Source: Streptomyces rugosispiralis
GTDB lineage: Bacteria > Actinomycetota > Actinomycetes > Streptomycetales > Streptomycetaceae
Direction of reading: 5' to 3'
Length of the DNA: 64,000 bases
Assembly: GCF_024505145.1 (NCBI RefSeq)
Contig: NZ_JANIAA010000009.1
Coordinates: 225,647-289,646 of the forward strand
Positions 1 to 8,543 of the stretch are shown piece after piece. The notes below the pieces were generated by a model that searched no databases, had not been told where the DNA came from, and saw only the letters and a list, made by a program, of their open reading frames with translations. The position numbers and the translations under genes are program-made. The stretch's first letter is position 1. Every line of letters begins with the position of its first letter.

Positions 1-63
1 GAGCCCAGGGGCGAGGCGGCGCCCGCCGTGCCCTCCGGGGAGGAGCGGGCGATGGTCGGCTGA
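1..63 (+). CDS. 3' end of a CDS cut by the window edge
   Basis: Twenty open codons run from the first base to a TGA at 61-63, ending in the residues ERAMVG. Codon choice is normal for the rest of the window, and the stop sits just before a convergent palindromic terminator, which fits a real gene end. The product cannot be identified from so short a tail. Confidence 0.45.
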   Translation, partial: EPRGEAAPAVPSGEERAMVG

Positions 64-67
64 CCGC

Positions 68-99
68 GGTTGCGGTTGCGGTTGCGGTTGCGCCTGCGG
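68..99. repeat. hexanucleotide tandem repeat
   Basis: About five copies of the hexamer TGCGGT, the last degenerate, lie directly after the stop of the first gene. No function is evident; such short repeats are prone to slippage. Confidence 0.6.
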
Positions 100-106
100 C
101 GGGCCG

Positions 107-270
107 TTCCCCTACCCGCCCCTTCCCACAACCGGGGCTCCGCCCCGGACCCCGCTCCTCAAACGCCGGAGGGGCTGATTTCAGCCCGTCCGGCGTTTGA
201 GGACACGCCCGAAGGGCGTCCGGGGTCCAGGGGCGGAGCTCCATGGTTCGGGAAGGGGCGGGTAGGGGAA
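107..270. terminator. long imperfect palindrome, bidirectional terminator
   Basis: The outer arms (107-152 and about 222-270) are nearly perfect inverted copies of each other, and an inner pair around CAAACGCCGG and CCGGCGTTTG continues the symmetry, so about 160 nt can fold into one long hairpin. It lies between two convergent genes. From memory, the CAAACGCCGG core with GGACCCC arms recurs in many Streptomyces intergenic regions, so this is probably a dispersed palindromic element acting as a two-way terminator. Confidence 0.75.
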
Positions 271-287
271 AGCCCGCCGCGGGCGCG

Positions 288-2177
288 CTATGCCAGGGGT
301 GGGTCTTGCGGGTCGCGGTACATCGGACCGCGGCCCGACAGGACCTCCCCGTACGCCTGCATCAGATCCGGCAGCCGCAGCGTGGCGAGATCGTCGCGGG
401 TCGGGGTGCCGCTCCAGCCGGACAGCCGCAGATCCCGGTACGCGCAGCTCTTCTCGTACAGCGTGCGCAGGAACCGCCCGTTCCCCAGCTCGTCGATCCA
501 GCCCTGGTCCACCACATGGCCGCTGATGCTGCGCAGCTCCTCCACGGCCTCCTCGTCCCACACATCCCCGTTCTCCGCCGCCAGCACCTCACCGATCCGG
601 GTGAGCTCCAGCGGGCGGTAGCTGGGGAAGTCGACGCGGGTGGTGAAGCGGGAGCCGAGGCCGGGGTTGGCGGCCAGCAGCCGGTCCATGCCCTCGGGGT
701 AGCCGGCGAGGATCACCACCAGCCGGTCGCGGTTGTCCTCGGCCCGCTTGAGCAGCACCTGAAGCGCCTCGTCGCCGTACGCGTCGCCCTTGCTGTAGCC
801 CGAGTTGGACAGGCTGTACGCCTCGTCGACGAAGAGCACCCCGCCGAGCGCCGAGTCGATCAGCTCATTGGCCTTCACCGCCGTCTGGCCCAGGTACTCG
901 CCGACCAGATCGGCGCGCCCGGCCTCCACCAGATGGTCGCCGCCGAGCAGCCCGAGGGCGTAGAAGACCCGGCCGAGGATGCGGGCCACGGTGGTCTTGC
1001 CGGTGCCGGAGGGGCCGGAGAAGACGAAGTGCCGCTTGGGCGGCTGGACCGGCAGGCCTTGCCCGGCGCGCAGCCGCGCCATGTGGAGCTGCGCCGACAG
1101 CGCCCGGACCTGCCGCTTGACCGGCTCCAGGCCGACCATGCGCTCCAGCTCCTGCAGCGCGCTCTCCAGCAGCACCGGATCGGAGGGGCCGGGCTGGGAG
1201 GGCAGTCCGGCCCGGTCGCGCGTGCCGCCCGCGCCCATCACGGCGGGGCCCATCAGCGGTGGCCCCTCGGGGCCCTCGCTCGCGGCGCGCGGGTCGCGGC
1301 CGTCGGACAGCGTGTCGGCGGGGTCGGTGGCGGTGGCGTCCCGGCCGTCCGTGGCGTCCTGGCCACCGGCCCCGGCCAGGGAGACGGTGGCCAGGTCCGC
1401 GGGCTCGTCAAGACCGTCGGACTCGGCTATCGCCGCCAGCCGCGCCGAGGTGTCCATGAAGGTGGAGTCGATGCGGTGCACCGCGCGGTAGAGGGGGAGC
1501 GCGGCGGCGCTGCGCCCGGTGCCCTCATGGGCGCGGGCGAGCCAGTAGCGCAGCTCCTTGCGCTGCGGCTGTTCGCTGCGACAGCGCATTAAGGCGGCGG
1601 CGAGCAGCGGTTCGGCCTGGCTGTACATCTCCAGCCGGACCCGCGCCATCCCGGCGAACAGACCCGCCTCGATGCCCAGGAACTGATCGTCCAGCAGCGG
1701 CTCGGTGTGGCGCACCAGCTGCTCCCAGTCCTTGACCAGATAGGCGCGGCACGCGTGCAGGAAGCGGGCCTGCGGATCGGCCTCGACCGGGGGGCAGCCG
1801 GCCAGCGCCCGATCCAGCTCGGGCACATGGCGGCCGTCGAGCCAGTGGGAGGCGTGGGCGAGCAGCAGGTCCCGGCTGGTCTCCAGCACCGGCTGCACCC
1901 ACCAGCCCAGCCAGTACCAGGAGTTGAGGGTGCGGCGGTGCCGGGCGCGCTGCTCGCCGAAGCGGTCGCGGTGCCGGTACATCCGCAGCAGCGCCGCCGC
2001 CGTGTCGGCCCGTAGCGCGTGCAGTCCGAGCCAGGCGTCGGCCATTCCCGGATCGAGCCGGGTGGCGGCCCGGAACTCCTCCTCGGCCTGTGCGTACGCG
2101 CCCATCGTGTAGGCGTCGACGGCTCGCAGCCAGGCGAGGTCGGCCGGGGCGTGCGAACCCTGCGTGCCGAAATCCAT
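288..2177 (-). CDS. EccA-like AAA+ ATPase (CbbX/CfxQ type)
   Basis: A 629-residue protein with the two-part build of EccA ATPases of type VII (ESX) secretion. The N-terminal half is a TPR-like helical repeat domain (about residues 1-280). A low-complexity linker follows, then a C-terminal AAA+ domain with Walker A GPSGTGKTT, Walker B VLFVDEAYSL and an arginine-finger region near GSRFTTRVDF. EccA is known to support ESX substrate export in the cytosol. No other ESX gene lies in the window, so a link to secretion is inferred from the family only. I chose the ATG at 2177 because GGGGG sits five bases upstream; longer reading upstream has no ribosome site. A candidate leader peptide/attenuator lies about 250 nt upstream on the same strand. 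Confidence 0.85.
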   Translation of the reverse strand: MDFGTQGSHAPADLAWLRAVDAYTMGAYAQAEEEFRAATRLDPGMADAWLGLHALRADTAAALLRMYRHRDRFGEQRARHRRTLNSWYWLGWWVQPVLETSRDLLLAHASHWLDGRHVPELDRALAGCPPVEADPQARFLHACRAYLVKDWEQLVRHTEPLLDDQFLGIEAGLFAGMARVRLEMYSQAEPLLAAALMRCRSEQPQRKELRYWLARAHEGTGRSAAALPLYRAVHRIDSTFMDTSARLAAIAESDGLDEPADLATVSLAGAGGQDATDGRDATATDPADTLSDGRDPRAASEGPEGPPLMGPAVMGAGGTRDRAGLPSQPGPSDPVLLESALQELERMVGLEPVKRQVRALSAQLHMARLRAGQGLPVQPPKRHFVFSGPSGTGKTTVARILGRVFYALGLLGGDHLVEAGRADLVGEYLGQTAVKANELIDSALGGVLFVDEAYSLSNSGYSKGDAYGDEALQVLLKRAEDNRDRLVVILAGYPEGMDRLLAANPGLGSRFTTRVDFPSYRPLELTRIGEVLAAENGDVWDEEAVEELRSISGHVVDQGWIDELGNGRFLRTLYEKSCAYRDLRLSGWSGTPTRDDLATLRLPDLMQAYGEVLSGRGPMYRDPQDPPLA

Positions 2178-2411
2178 CACGTCCCCCACAACCCCTGCCC
2201 CCGTGGATGCCGCAGGGGCGACTGCCCCTTTCGCATCGTACCTGCGCAACTCGCATGGGCCGAGGGTGCCGCACTGTTGTTCGTCGCAATCCCACAAGGC
2301 CGGACGGGTGTGCGCGGGGGCGTGTAAGGGGCGCACGAGGTCTGGGACGGTTCGTCACCCAGGGTGAGGAAGCGGGCGCGCAAAGCAGCGGAAAACCGGC
2401 GCCAGACAGGA

Positions 2412-2449
2412 CGAAGCCCCCGATCACGGGGGAACAACCGGGGGCTTCG
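2412..2449 (-). terminator. attenuator-like hairpin upstream of the EccA-like gene
   Basis: The 11-bp arms CGAAGCCCCCG and CGGGGGCTTCG are perfect complements. An internal copy of the same motif (CGGGGG at 2427-2432) can pair with 2417-2422 instead, so two mutually exclusive stems are possible. This is the layout expected of an attenuator, or of the terminator of a short RNA read on the minus strand. Confidence 0.6.
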
Positions 2450-2480
2450 CGATGTGGGACGACTCGTACGAGTCGCACAT
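2424..2480 (-). CDS. candidate 18-residue leaderless leader peptide
   Basis: An ATG at 2480 opens MCDSYESSHIAKPPVVPP and stops at a TGA inside the loop of the attenuator-like hairpin. The predicted promoter places the transcription start at or within two bases of this ATG, so translation would be leaderless. Ribosome position on this frame would decide which of the two alternative stems can form. The frame begins over a perfect 16-bp palindrome (2460-2475). This is inference: the open frame, promoter match and alternative pairing are visible, but expression is not shown. Confidence 0.35.
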   Translation of the reverse strand: MCDSYESSHIAKPPVVPP

Positions 2481-2484
2481 TGAG

Positions 2485-2514
2485 AACGTAAGACCTGTAT
2501 GGGCCCCAGGTCAA
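2485..2514 (-). promoter_or_regulatory. vegetative-type promoter
   Basis: TTGACC (2514-2509) and TACGTT (2490-2485) on the minus strand are separated by 18 bp, a good match to the main Streptomyces sigma factor consensus. It would drive the short leader and, beyond it, the EccA-like gene. Confidence 0.6.
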
Positions 2515-2576
2515 GCCGAGTTGGAGTACGCGTCATGCCTCGGGCGGCGACGTCCGGACCCGTCGGGGGCATCGGC

Positions 2577-3206
2577 TCACGCTGTGTGAGGCCAGGGGGT
2601 GTTTCCGTCGGTCGCCGCGGGTCCCGGTAGCACCTCATACCCCTCCTTCCGCTGCTGTACCAGGGCTCCCGCGTACGGACGGGACGGGTCGGCGGCGAAA
2701 TGCGCACGCTCGGCGGGCAGCCACCCGTCCCAGAATGCGGACATCCCCGGACCGTCCCGCAGCTGTCCGCGCCGCCAGGAGTCCCGCTCGGGCAGATCCA
2801 TCCACAACAGCTGCGCCAGCCGCGAGCGCGTCGCGCGGCGGCCGCTGCCCACGCCCTCCAGCAGCACGACCGGCGCGGGGTCGAGCCGCCGCCGGGCGGT
2901 GGCGAAGCGGCGCTCCACCCAGTCGTACGGGGCGTAGCGCGCGGCCGCGCCCCGGGCGAACGGGGCGAGGACGTGGGTGTGCAGCCGCTCCGCCCAGCCG
3001 AAGAGCTCCTCATGGGTGGCGAAGTCGTCCGTGTGCAGCACCGGCGCGCCGCCGAGCGCCTCGGCCAGTTGCCCGGCGAAGGTGGTCTTCCCGGAGCCCG
3101 CGTGGCCGTCCACCGCGACCAGCCGGACCGGACCGCAGGACGGCGGCAGCGCACGCAGGCGCCGCGCCAGCGCGTCCAGGCTGCCAACCGGTCGGTAAGT
3201 TCGCAT
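2577..3206 (-). CDS. P-loop uridine kinase-like protein
   Basis: The 209-residue product has a Walker A motif GHAGSGKTT near residue 35 and a TDDF motif about 25 residues later, in the order seen in the uridine kinase/phosphoribulokinase-like P-loop family, where the acidic pair helps bind the nucleoside and Mg. The C-terminal half keeps arginines in the lid region. Many actinobacteria carry one such stand-alone protein; the substrate is not established. The ATG at 3206 is the first start in frame that leaves the P-loop domain complete, but its ribosome site is weak. Upstream in-frame residues are low-complexity arginine-rich translation of non-coding DNA. Confidence 0.75.
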   Translation of the reverse strand: MRTYRPVGSLDALARRLRALPPSCGPVRLVAVDGHAGSGKTTFAGQLAEALGGAPVLHTDDFATHEELFGWAERLHTHVLAPFARGAAARYAPYDWVERRFATARRRLDPAPVVLLEGVGSGRRATRSRLAQLLWMDLPERDSWRRGQLRDGPGMSAFWDGWLPAERAHFAADPSRPYAGALVQQRKEGYEVLPGPAATDGNTPWPHTA

Positions 3207-3378
3207 CGGGGACCACCATACGGCCCTTCGGGCTCGTTCACTCCATTGGTTCACACCAATATTGATGCGGCGGCCGCTGGGGGAATCACTGGCCTGAGAC
3301 CACTCGCAGCGGCCATAGTTGTGCGACTGTCGCGCACCCGCCGCCCACTGGACCGGACGACGACTGGGGGAACCCCGC

Positions 3379-4797
3379 ATGACCAGATCTGGATCCACGC
3401 CCCGCCGCTCCGTGCTCGCCGCCGCACTCGGCGTCGCGGGCGCGGCGGCCGTCACCACGACGGCCGCCGCGGCCGCCGGAACGGCCCGCGCCTCGGCGGC
3501 GGGGACCTCGGGGACCCCCGGGGGCGCCGCGGCCCCGGCGGGCTCGAAGGCCAAGCGGATCGCGGAGTACCACGGCTGGACCAGCCACGCCGACTGGCTG
3601 GCCGGTGCCGCCAAGGGCGTCCGCGCCGAGGCCGGCGCCCGCCCCGGCATCGTCATCTCCAGCCCGCTGGGCAGCGTGGACTACACCGATCCGCACACCG
3701 GCACCAAGGCCGCCTGGGAGTACGCCACCTGGACCTCCCCGGTGCGCACCCTCTCCGTGCCCGCGACCGAGGCCATCGTCTCCTGGAACGCCCGCACCCC
3801 GGCCGGCACCTGGATCCAGATCGAGCTCAAGGGCACCTACACCGACGGCTCCGCGACCCCCTGGTACGTGATGGGCCGCTGGGCCTCCGACGACGGCGCC
3901 TCCTCCATCCGGCGCACCTCGGTGGACGACCAGAGCGACGACAAGAGTTCGGTGTGGACCGACACCTTCTCCATCGACGACCCGGCGAGCGGGCTGCGGC
4001 TCGCGAAATACCAGGTGCGGCTCACCCTCCACCGCGAGCCCGGCACCGCGCTCACCCCCACGGTGTGGCGGGTCGGCGCGATGGGCTCGGACGTCCCCGA
4101 CCGGTTCGAGGTGCCCGCCTCCACGCCGAGCCTGGCCAAGGGGCGCGAACTCGTCGTACCGCGCTACTCGCAGGAGATCCACAAGGGCCAGTACCCGGAG
4201 TACGACAACGGTGGCGAGGCGTGGTGCAGCCCCACCTCCTCGCAGATGATCATCGAGTACTGGGGCCGCAAGCCCTCCGCGAAGGACCTGGCCTGGGTCA
4301 ACCCGGACTACGCCGATCCGCAGGTCTGCCACGCCGCCCGGTCGACCTTCGACTACCAGTACGACGGCTGCGGCAACTGGCCGTTCAACGCCGCCTACGC
4401 CGCCACCTACCGCGATCTCCAGGGCGTGGTCACCCGGCTCGGCTCGCTCACCGACGCCGAGAAGCTGATCGAGGTCGGCATTCCCCTGATCACCTCGCAG
4501 TCCTTCCTCAAGACCGAGCTGGATGGCGCGGGGTACGGCACCTCCGGACATCTGATGACCGTCATCGGCTTCACGGCGGACGGCGACGTCATCGCCAACG
4601 ACCCGGCCTCGGCCGGCAACGAGGCGGTCCGCCACGTCTACAAGCGGCGGCAGTGGGAGAACATCTGGCTGCGGACGAAGCGGTACAACGCCGACGGCAA
4701 GGTGGTCTCCGGCACCGGCGGCGTCTGCTACCTCTACTTCCCGGCCAAACCCACCGCCGCCCAGCGGCGGGTGCTGAAGGAACTCGGCATCCGCTGA
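3379..4797 (+). CDS. secreted C39-like cysteine peptidase family protein
   Basis: A 472-residue protein. The N-terminus has a Tat-type twin arginine (TPRRSVLAAALGV) and an alanine-rich hydrophobic stretch, so export by Tat is likely. Residues of about 60-250 form a beta-rich domain of unknown role, and the C-terminal 200 residues are a peptidase_C39_2 domain. The probable catalytic residues are Cys283 in EAWCSPTS, His391 in GHLMTVIGF and the Asp in NDPAS. The family is papain-like; a secreted copy probably cleaves extracellular or cell-wall peptides. The ATG at 3379 follows GGGGGA with seven bases of spacing. The gene stands alone between a minus-strand kinase-like gene and a convergent ABC operon. 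Confidence 0.82.
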   Translation: MTRSGSTPRRSVLAAALGVAGAAAVTTTAAAAAGTARASAAGTSGTPGGAAAPAGSKAKRIAEYHGWTSHADWLAGAAKGVRAEAGARPGIVISSPLGSVDYTDPHTGTKAAWEYATWTSPVRTLSVPATEAIVSWNARTPAGTWIQIELKGTYTDGSATPWYVMGRWASDDGASSIRRTSVDDQSDDKSSVWTDTFSIDDPASGLRLAKYQVRLTLHREPGTALTPTVWRVGAMGSDVPDRFEVPASTPSLAKGRELVVPRYSQEIHKGQYPEYDNGGEAWCSPTSSQMIIEYWGRKPSAKDLAWVNPDYADPQVCHAARSTFDYQYDGCGNWPFNAAYAATYRDLQGVVTRLGSLTDAEKLIEVGIPLITSQSFLKTELDGAGYGTSGHLMTVIGFTADGDVIANDPASAGNEAVRHVYKRRQWENIWLRTKRYNADGKVVSGTGGVCYLYFPAKPTAAQRRVLKELGIR

Positions 4798-4821
4798 CGG
4801 GGCTCAGTCCGCTGAGGGGAC

Positions 4822-6051
4822 TCAGGAGGCGCCCAGCGCCACGGTGGGGTGGAGGCGAGAGGCGCGGATGGCCGGGTAGAGCCCCGCGAGCACGCCGATC
4901 CCCAGCGTGGCGCCGAAACCGCCGGCCGGCGCCCAGGGCGGGATGACCGTCGTCCAGCCCTGGGCCAGGGCGAACGCCCAGGTGGCCACCGAGCCGAGCG
5001 CCACCCCCGCCAGCCCGCCGAGGGCCGACAGCAGCAGTGACTCGGTGAGGAACTGCAGCCGGATGGCGTGGCGGGTGGCGCCGATCGCCCGTCGCAGACC
5101 GATCTCCTGACGGCGCTCCAGCACCGAGATCACCATGGTGTTGGCCACCCCGACCCCGCCCACCAGGAGCGCCACGGCCCCGAGCCCGAGCATCAGCGCC
5201 GTCAGCCCCTCGTCGGTAGTGGCCTTCGCCGCCAGGGCGTCCGACGGCCGTGAGACCTTGACGGTGCCCTCCTGGCCGGGATTGACGCTGCGGGCCAGCA
5301 CCGCGGCCACGTCCGCCACCGACGCGTCCGTGGACCGCTCGAAGATCGTGGTCGGGCGGCCGTTGAAGCCGAAGTACCGCTCGGCCGCCGGGAAGCCGAC
5401 CATCGCCACCCGGTCCAGCGTGGGCACCAGCTCGACCGGCCGGAGAACGCCCACGACCACCACATAGCGGTCATTGACCATGATCTTCTCGCCGGGCTCG
5501 GTGACCCCCAGCCGCTTCGCGGCGATCGACCCCAGTACGGTCACCGGCAGCCGCTCATTGGCGGGGTTCAGCCAGACGCCCCGGTCCACCTCGGCGCCGA
5601 GCGTCTCCAGCAGATCCGGCCGGGCGGCCTGGGTGGTGACCCCGGCCGTCCGCTCCTCCGGCACCACATCGCTGCGCCGGATCCGGGTGTCCACCTCGCC
5701 GGTCGCGGTGGCGTGCCGCACCGGGCCGATGCGTTCGACCATCGCGACGGCGTTCTTGGGCAGCACGATGTCCTTCCCCGTCGCGTCCTCCCCGGCCTCG
5801 GCGGTGAGCAGATTGGTGCCCAGCCGGTCCAGCCGGGCCATGAGATCGGCCCGGCTGGAGGTGGAGAGACCCACCACCGCCACCATCGTGGCGATGCCGA
5901 TCGCGATACCGAGGGCGGACAGCACCACCCGGGTCCGGCGGGTCCGCAGCCCGACGGCGCCCACGCGGAGGACGTCACCGGCGGCCAGCCGGGAGGGCTT
6001 CAGCCCGCGGCCGGCGGAGGGCGTCCCCGCCGCGCTCTTCCGCTCGGTCAT
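4822..6051 (-). CDS. MacB/FtsX-type ABC transporter permease
   Basis: The 409-residue protein has one N-terminal membrane segment (about residues 40-62), a large extracytoplasmic domain (about 65-270) and three C-terminal segments, which is the MacB_PCD plus FtsX layout. FtsX hallmarks are visible as ERRQEIGLRRAIGATR and the following hydrophobic helices. It is the last gene of a four-gene minus-strand operon, and its ATG overlaps the stop of the ATPase gene by 4 bp. Together with the adaptor and ATPase it forms a tripartite-like exporter adapted to a single membrane. The substrate is unknown; antimicrobial peptides or lipoproteins are usual for the family. Confidence 0.9.
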   Translation of the reverse strand: MTERKSAAGTPSAGRGLKPSRLAAGDVLRVGAVGLRTRRTRVVLSALGIAIGIATMVAVVGLSTSSRADLMARLDRLGTNLLTAEAGEDATGKDIVLPKNAVAMVERIGPVRHATATGEVDTRIRRSDVVPEERTAGVTTQAARPDLLETLGAEVDRGVWLNPANERLPVTVLGSIAAKRLGVTEPGEKIMVNDRYVVVVGVLRPVELVPTLDRVAMVGFPAAERYFGFNGRPTTIFERSTDASVADVAAVLARSVNPGQEGTVKVSRPSDALAAKATTDEGLTALMLGLGAVALLVGGVGVANTMVISVLERRQEIGLRRAIGATRHAIRLQFLTESLLLSALGGLAGVALGSVATWAFALAQGWTTVIPPWAPAGGFGATLGIGVLAGLYPAIRASRLHPTVALGAS

Positions 6052-6758
6052 GACCTCACCTCGTTCGAGTCGGCGACGACCTCGCCGTCACGGAAGCGGA
6101 CCCGCCGTGGCAGCGCGTCCGCGATCTCGTGGTCATGGGTGATGACACACACCGTGGTGCCCGCCGCGTTCAGCTCCCGCAGCAGCTCCATCACCACCTC
6201 GCCCGAGGCCGAGTCCAGCGCGCCGGTCGGCTCGTCCGCGAGCAGCAGTTCGGGCTCGCCGACCAGCGCTCGGGCGATGGCCACGCGCTGCTTCTCACCG
6301 CCGGACAGCTCATGCGGCCGGTGGTCCAGCCGGTGGCCGAGGCGCACCCGCTCCAGCGCCGTACGGGCCAGCGCCCGGCGTTCGCGAGCGCCCACCCCCG
6401 CGTACAGCAGTCCGTCCGCCACGTTGTCCACCGCGTCCCGGCCGGGGGAGAGGTGGAAGTGCTGGAAGACGAAGCCGATGTGACGGGCGCGGAGGGCGGA
6501 GAGCTGGGCGTCGGAGAGCGTGTTCACATCGTGGCCCGCCACCCGGACCGTGCCCGTGGTGGGGCGGTCCAGAGTGCCGATGATGTTCAGCATGGTCGAC
6601 TTCCCGGAGCCGGACGGGCCGACGATCGCCAGGAGTTCACCGGAGACCACGGTCAGATCCACCCCGCGCAGGGCATGGACCTCGCCCGGATAGGTCTTGG
6701 TGGCCCCCATCAGCTCGATCACGGCCGCCGGGCGGGGCGGTGGCGCGGTGGTGATCAC
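6048..6758 (-). CDS. ABC transporter ATP-binding protein (LolD/MacB type)
   Basis: A 236-residue ATPase with all core motifs: Walker A GPSGSGKST, Q-loop FVFQHFHLSPG, signature LSGGEKQR, Walker B LLLADEPTGALD and switch histidine ITHDHE. This type pairs with FtsX-like permeases and powers mechanotransmission rather than classical import. The gene overlaps the adaptor gene upstream and the permease gene downstream by 4 bp each, so the three are translationally coupled and made together. Confidence 0.95.
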   Translation of the reverse strand: MITTAPPPRPAAVIELMGATKTYPGEVHALRGVDLTVVSGELLAIVGPSGSGKSTMLNIIGTLDRPTTGTVRVAGHDVNTLSDAQLSALRARHIGFVFQHFHLSPGRDAVDNVADGLLYAGVGARERRALARTALERVRLGHRLDHRPHELSGGEKQRVAIARALVGEPELLLADEPTGALDSASGEVVMELLRELNAAGTTVCVITHDHEIADALPRRVRFRDGEVVADSNEVRS

Positions 6759-7837
6759 TGCTCGGCCACTCCCACCGTCATGCCCTCGCGCAGCCCCGCC
6801 CCGCTGACCTCGATCCGCCCGTCGGCCGTCATCCCGGTCTCCACCCGCGTCATCCGGGTGGTGTCGCCCCTCACCAGCTCCAGTCCGTAGCCGCCGTGCT
6901 CACCGCGCAGCGCCACCACCGCCTCGACCGGGACGGCCAGCACGTTCTCGCGGCTCTCGCTGACGAACGACACGTTCACCGTCGCCTTGACGTCCTCCCC
7001 GGACATCGCCGAACGGCCGCCGTCCAGGGTCACCTCCACGGTGATGCCGTCCTGTGCCGCGGCTGACGGATCGTCATCGGAGGACTCCGGGCGGGCGGTG
7101 CCCGACACCTCGCCCCGTACGGTCCGTCCGCTGGGCAGTGTCACCTTCACCGTGGTGCCCTTGGCAGTGAGCGACACATCCTGCTGGTCGAGCTGGGCCC
7201 GGACCACCGGCTTGGTGGAGGCGACGGTGAGCACCGCGGTGTCCGGGCCCACCTGGTCCGCGGCTGCGGCGTCCGCCGAGACGACCTTCACCCGGTCGGG
7301 CTGGAAGACCACGTCCCCCTTGCCCACCGTGCCGGTGGGGGTGCGATTGAGCGACTTCTGCCAGCTTTTGACCGCCGCCTTGGTGGCCGCGTCGTAGCGC
7401 GGATCGATGTACAGCCCGGTCCCGAACCCCAAGTCGCGCAGATTCCGCTCCAGTTGGAGGACATCGGAGCCGCGGTCCCCGGGCTTCATGGCGCGGAACA
7501 TCGGGATCTGCCCGTACAGCAGTGTGACGGGCTTGTCGTTCAGCTCGTAGAGCGCTTGTCCTTGGGTGACCGTGCGGCCCGGGTCGGCCGCCACGGTCAC
7601 GGTGCCGTCGACGGCGGAGGACACCGTGCGCCGCTGGGCGTAGTCGAGCTGTCCGTCGACGGTCTTGCTCTGGACCAGATCGGTACGGACGACCTTGGCC
7701 GTGGCGGGGGGCCGGTCACCGTCCCGGGACGAGGCGTCCGCCCCGTCCCCGCCGCCCAGGACCAGGGCCGCGGCCCCGGCCCCGGTCGCGGCGGCGGCGA
7801 GGGCGCCACCCGCGATCCACGCGGTGCTCCGCCTCAC
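6755..7837 (-). CDS. membrane-fusion-type adaptor with peptidoglycan-binding domain
   Basis: The 360-residue protein begins with an arginine-rich tail and one membrane anchor (about residues 5-30). A biotinyl-lipoyl-like half domain, an inserted PG_binding_1 repeat (MKPGDRGSDVLQLERNLRDLGF) and a beta-barrel HlyD-like region follow. In Gram-positive bacteria such proteins are the extracellular partners of MacB-type permeases. The GTG at 7837 is preferred because it forms a GTGA overlap with the lipoprotein stop; a longer reading from 7876 would need a 40-bp overlap. The cell-wall-binding insert suggests the adaptor reaches into the peptidoglycan. Confidence 0.85.
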   Translation of the reverse strand: MRRSTAWIAGGALAAAATGAGAAALVLGGGDGADASSRDGDRPPATAKVVRTDLVQSKTVDGQLDYAQRRTVSSAVDGTVTVAADPGRTVTQGQALYELNDKPVTLLYGQIPMFRAMKPGDRGSDVLQLERNLRDLGFGTGLYIDPRYDAATKAAVKSWQKSLNRTPTGTVGKGDVVFQPDRVKVVSADAAAADQVGPDTAVLTVASTKPVVRAQLDQQDVSLTAKGTTVKVTLPSGRTVRGEVSGTARPESSDDDPSAAAQDGITVEVTLDGGRSAMSGEDVKATVNVSFVSESRENVLAVPVEAVVALRGEHGGYGLELVRGDTTRMTRVETGMTADGRIEVSGAGLREGMTVGVAEQ

Positions 7838-8523
7838 TGCATACCGTCCAGACCGTCGAGCAGCTTGCCCTCGCACGCCTCACGGGCCTGCCTGTACACC
7901 GAGGACTCGGGGTCGATACGGGGGTTCGTCGGGTCCGGCTCGCCGCCGGGCACCGCGTTGCCCGCGGACATGGTGGGGTTCTGGAACTCCGAAACGCCGT
8001 GGTCCCGCATGCACGTGGCGTGCGCGAGCATCGACTCGTAGTCCTTCTGGGTGTCCCGCTCGGGCTCGAGCGTCATCGCCTTGCGCAGCTCATCGGCACA
8101 GACTCCGTCCTTGCCGCCCTTCTGCACCTCACCCGTGCCGCTGGGGTCCTCCAGCTTGTTGATCTTGTCCCAGTCGAGATAGCCGCTGAGCCTGGGGTCG
8201 GGGAAGTCCTTGGCCCCGCCCTTGGCGCGCATACAGCGCACATAGTCCATCTGCGCGTCGTAGAAGGCGCTCTTGCCCTTTCCGGAGCCGCCGCCGGTGT
8301 CCTTCGCCGAGCCGCCGGAGCCCGCCGAGCCGCCCGAGCCCCCCGAGCCGCCGGAACCCCCGGAGCCCCCGGTGCCCTCGCCCGGAGCGGAGGCGACCCC
8401 CGCCGCCCGGGTGGTCGAGCCGTCGTCACCGCCGCAGCCCACCGCGAGGGCCAGCACGGGCAGTGCGGCGAGGGCGGCCAGAGTGCGCCGGAAGGCGGCG
8501 CGTGAAGTGGTGTGCCATGTCAT
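7834..8523 (-). CDS. lipoprotein with duplicated Cys-Met-Arg motif, exporter operon
   Basis: A 229-residue secreted protein. The signal peptide ends in the lipobox AVGC, then comes a Gly-Ser linker of about 35 residues (GGSGGS repeats) that would hold the domain away from the membrane. The globular part repeats a motif: YVRCMRAKG followed by DFPDP, and later HATCMRDHGVSEFQNP, with a further pair of cysteines. These could form two disulfides. The gene leads the exporter operon and is coupled by GTGA to the adaptor gene. ATG 8523 has AAAGGTGG upstream. The motif is known in actinobacterial lipoproteins beside MacB-type exporters, but its function is unknown; substrate capture or signalling to the divergent two-component system are possible. 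Confidence 0.75.
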   Translation of the reverse strand: MTWHTTSRAAFRRTLAALAALPVLALAVGCGGDDGSTTRAAGVASAPGEGTGGSGGSGGSGGSGGSAGSGGSAKDTGGGSGKGKSAFYDAQMDYVRCMRAKGGAKDFPDPRLSGYLDWDKINKLEDPSGTGEVQKGGKDGVCADELRKAMTLEPERDTQKDYESMLAHATCMRDHGVSEFQNPTMSAGNAVPGGEPDPTNPRIDPESSVYRQAREACEGKLLDGLDGMQ

Positions 8524-8543
8524 GGCGACCACCTTTCGGCGAT

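Noticed and set aside
243..1592. Long plus-strand open frame opposite the EccA-like gene
   Set aside because: It is the antisense shadow of a well-supported ATPase gene; it has no family motif and reversed codon bias.
2700..4946. 748-residue open frame spanning the kinase-like and peptidase genes
   Set aside because: It overlaps two recognisable genes on different strands and is Arg/Gly/Ala-rich noise of high G+C DNA.
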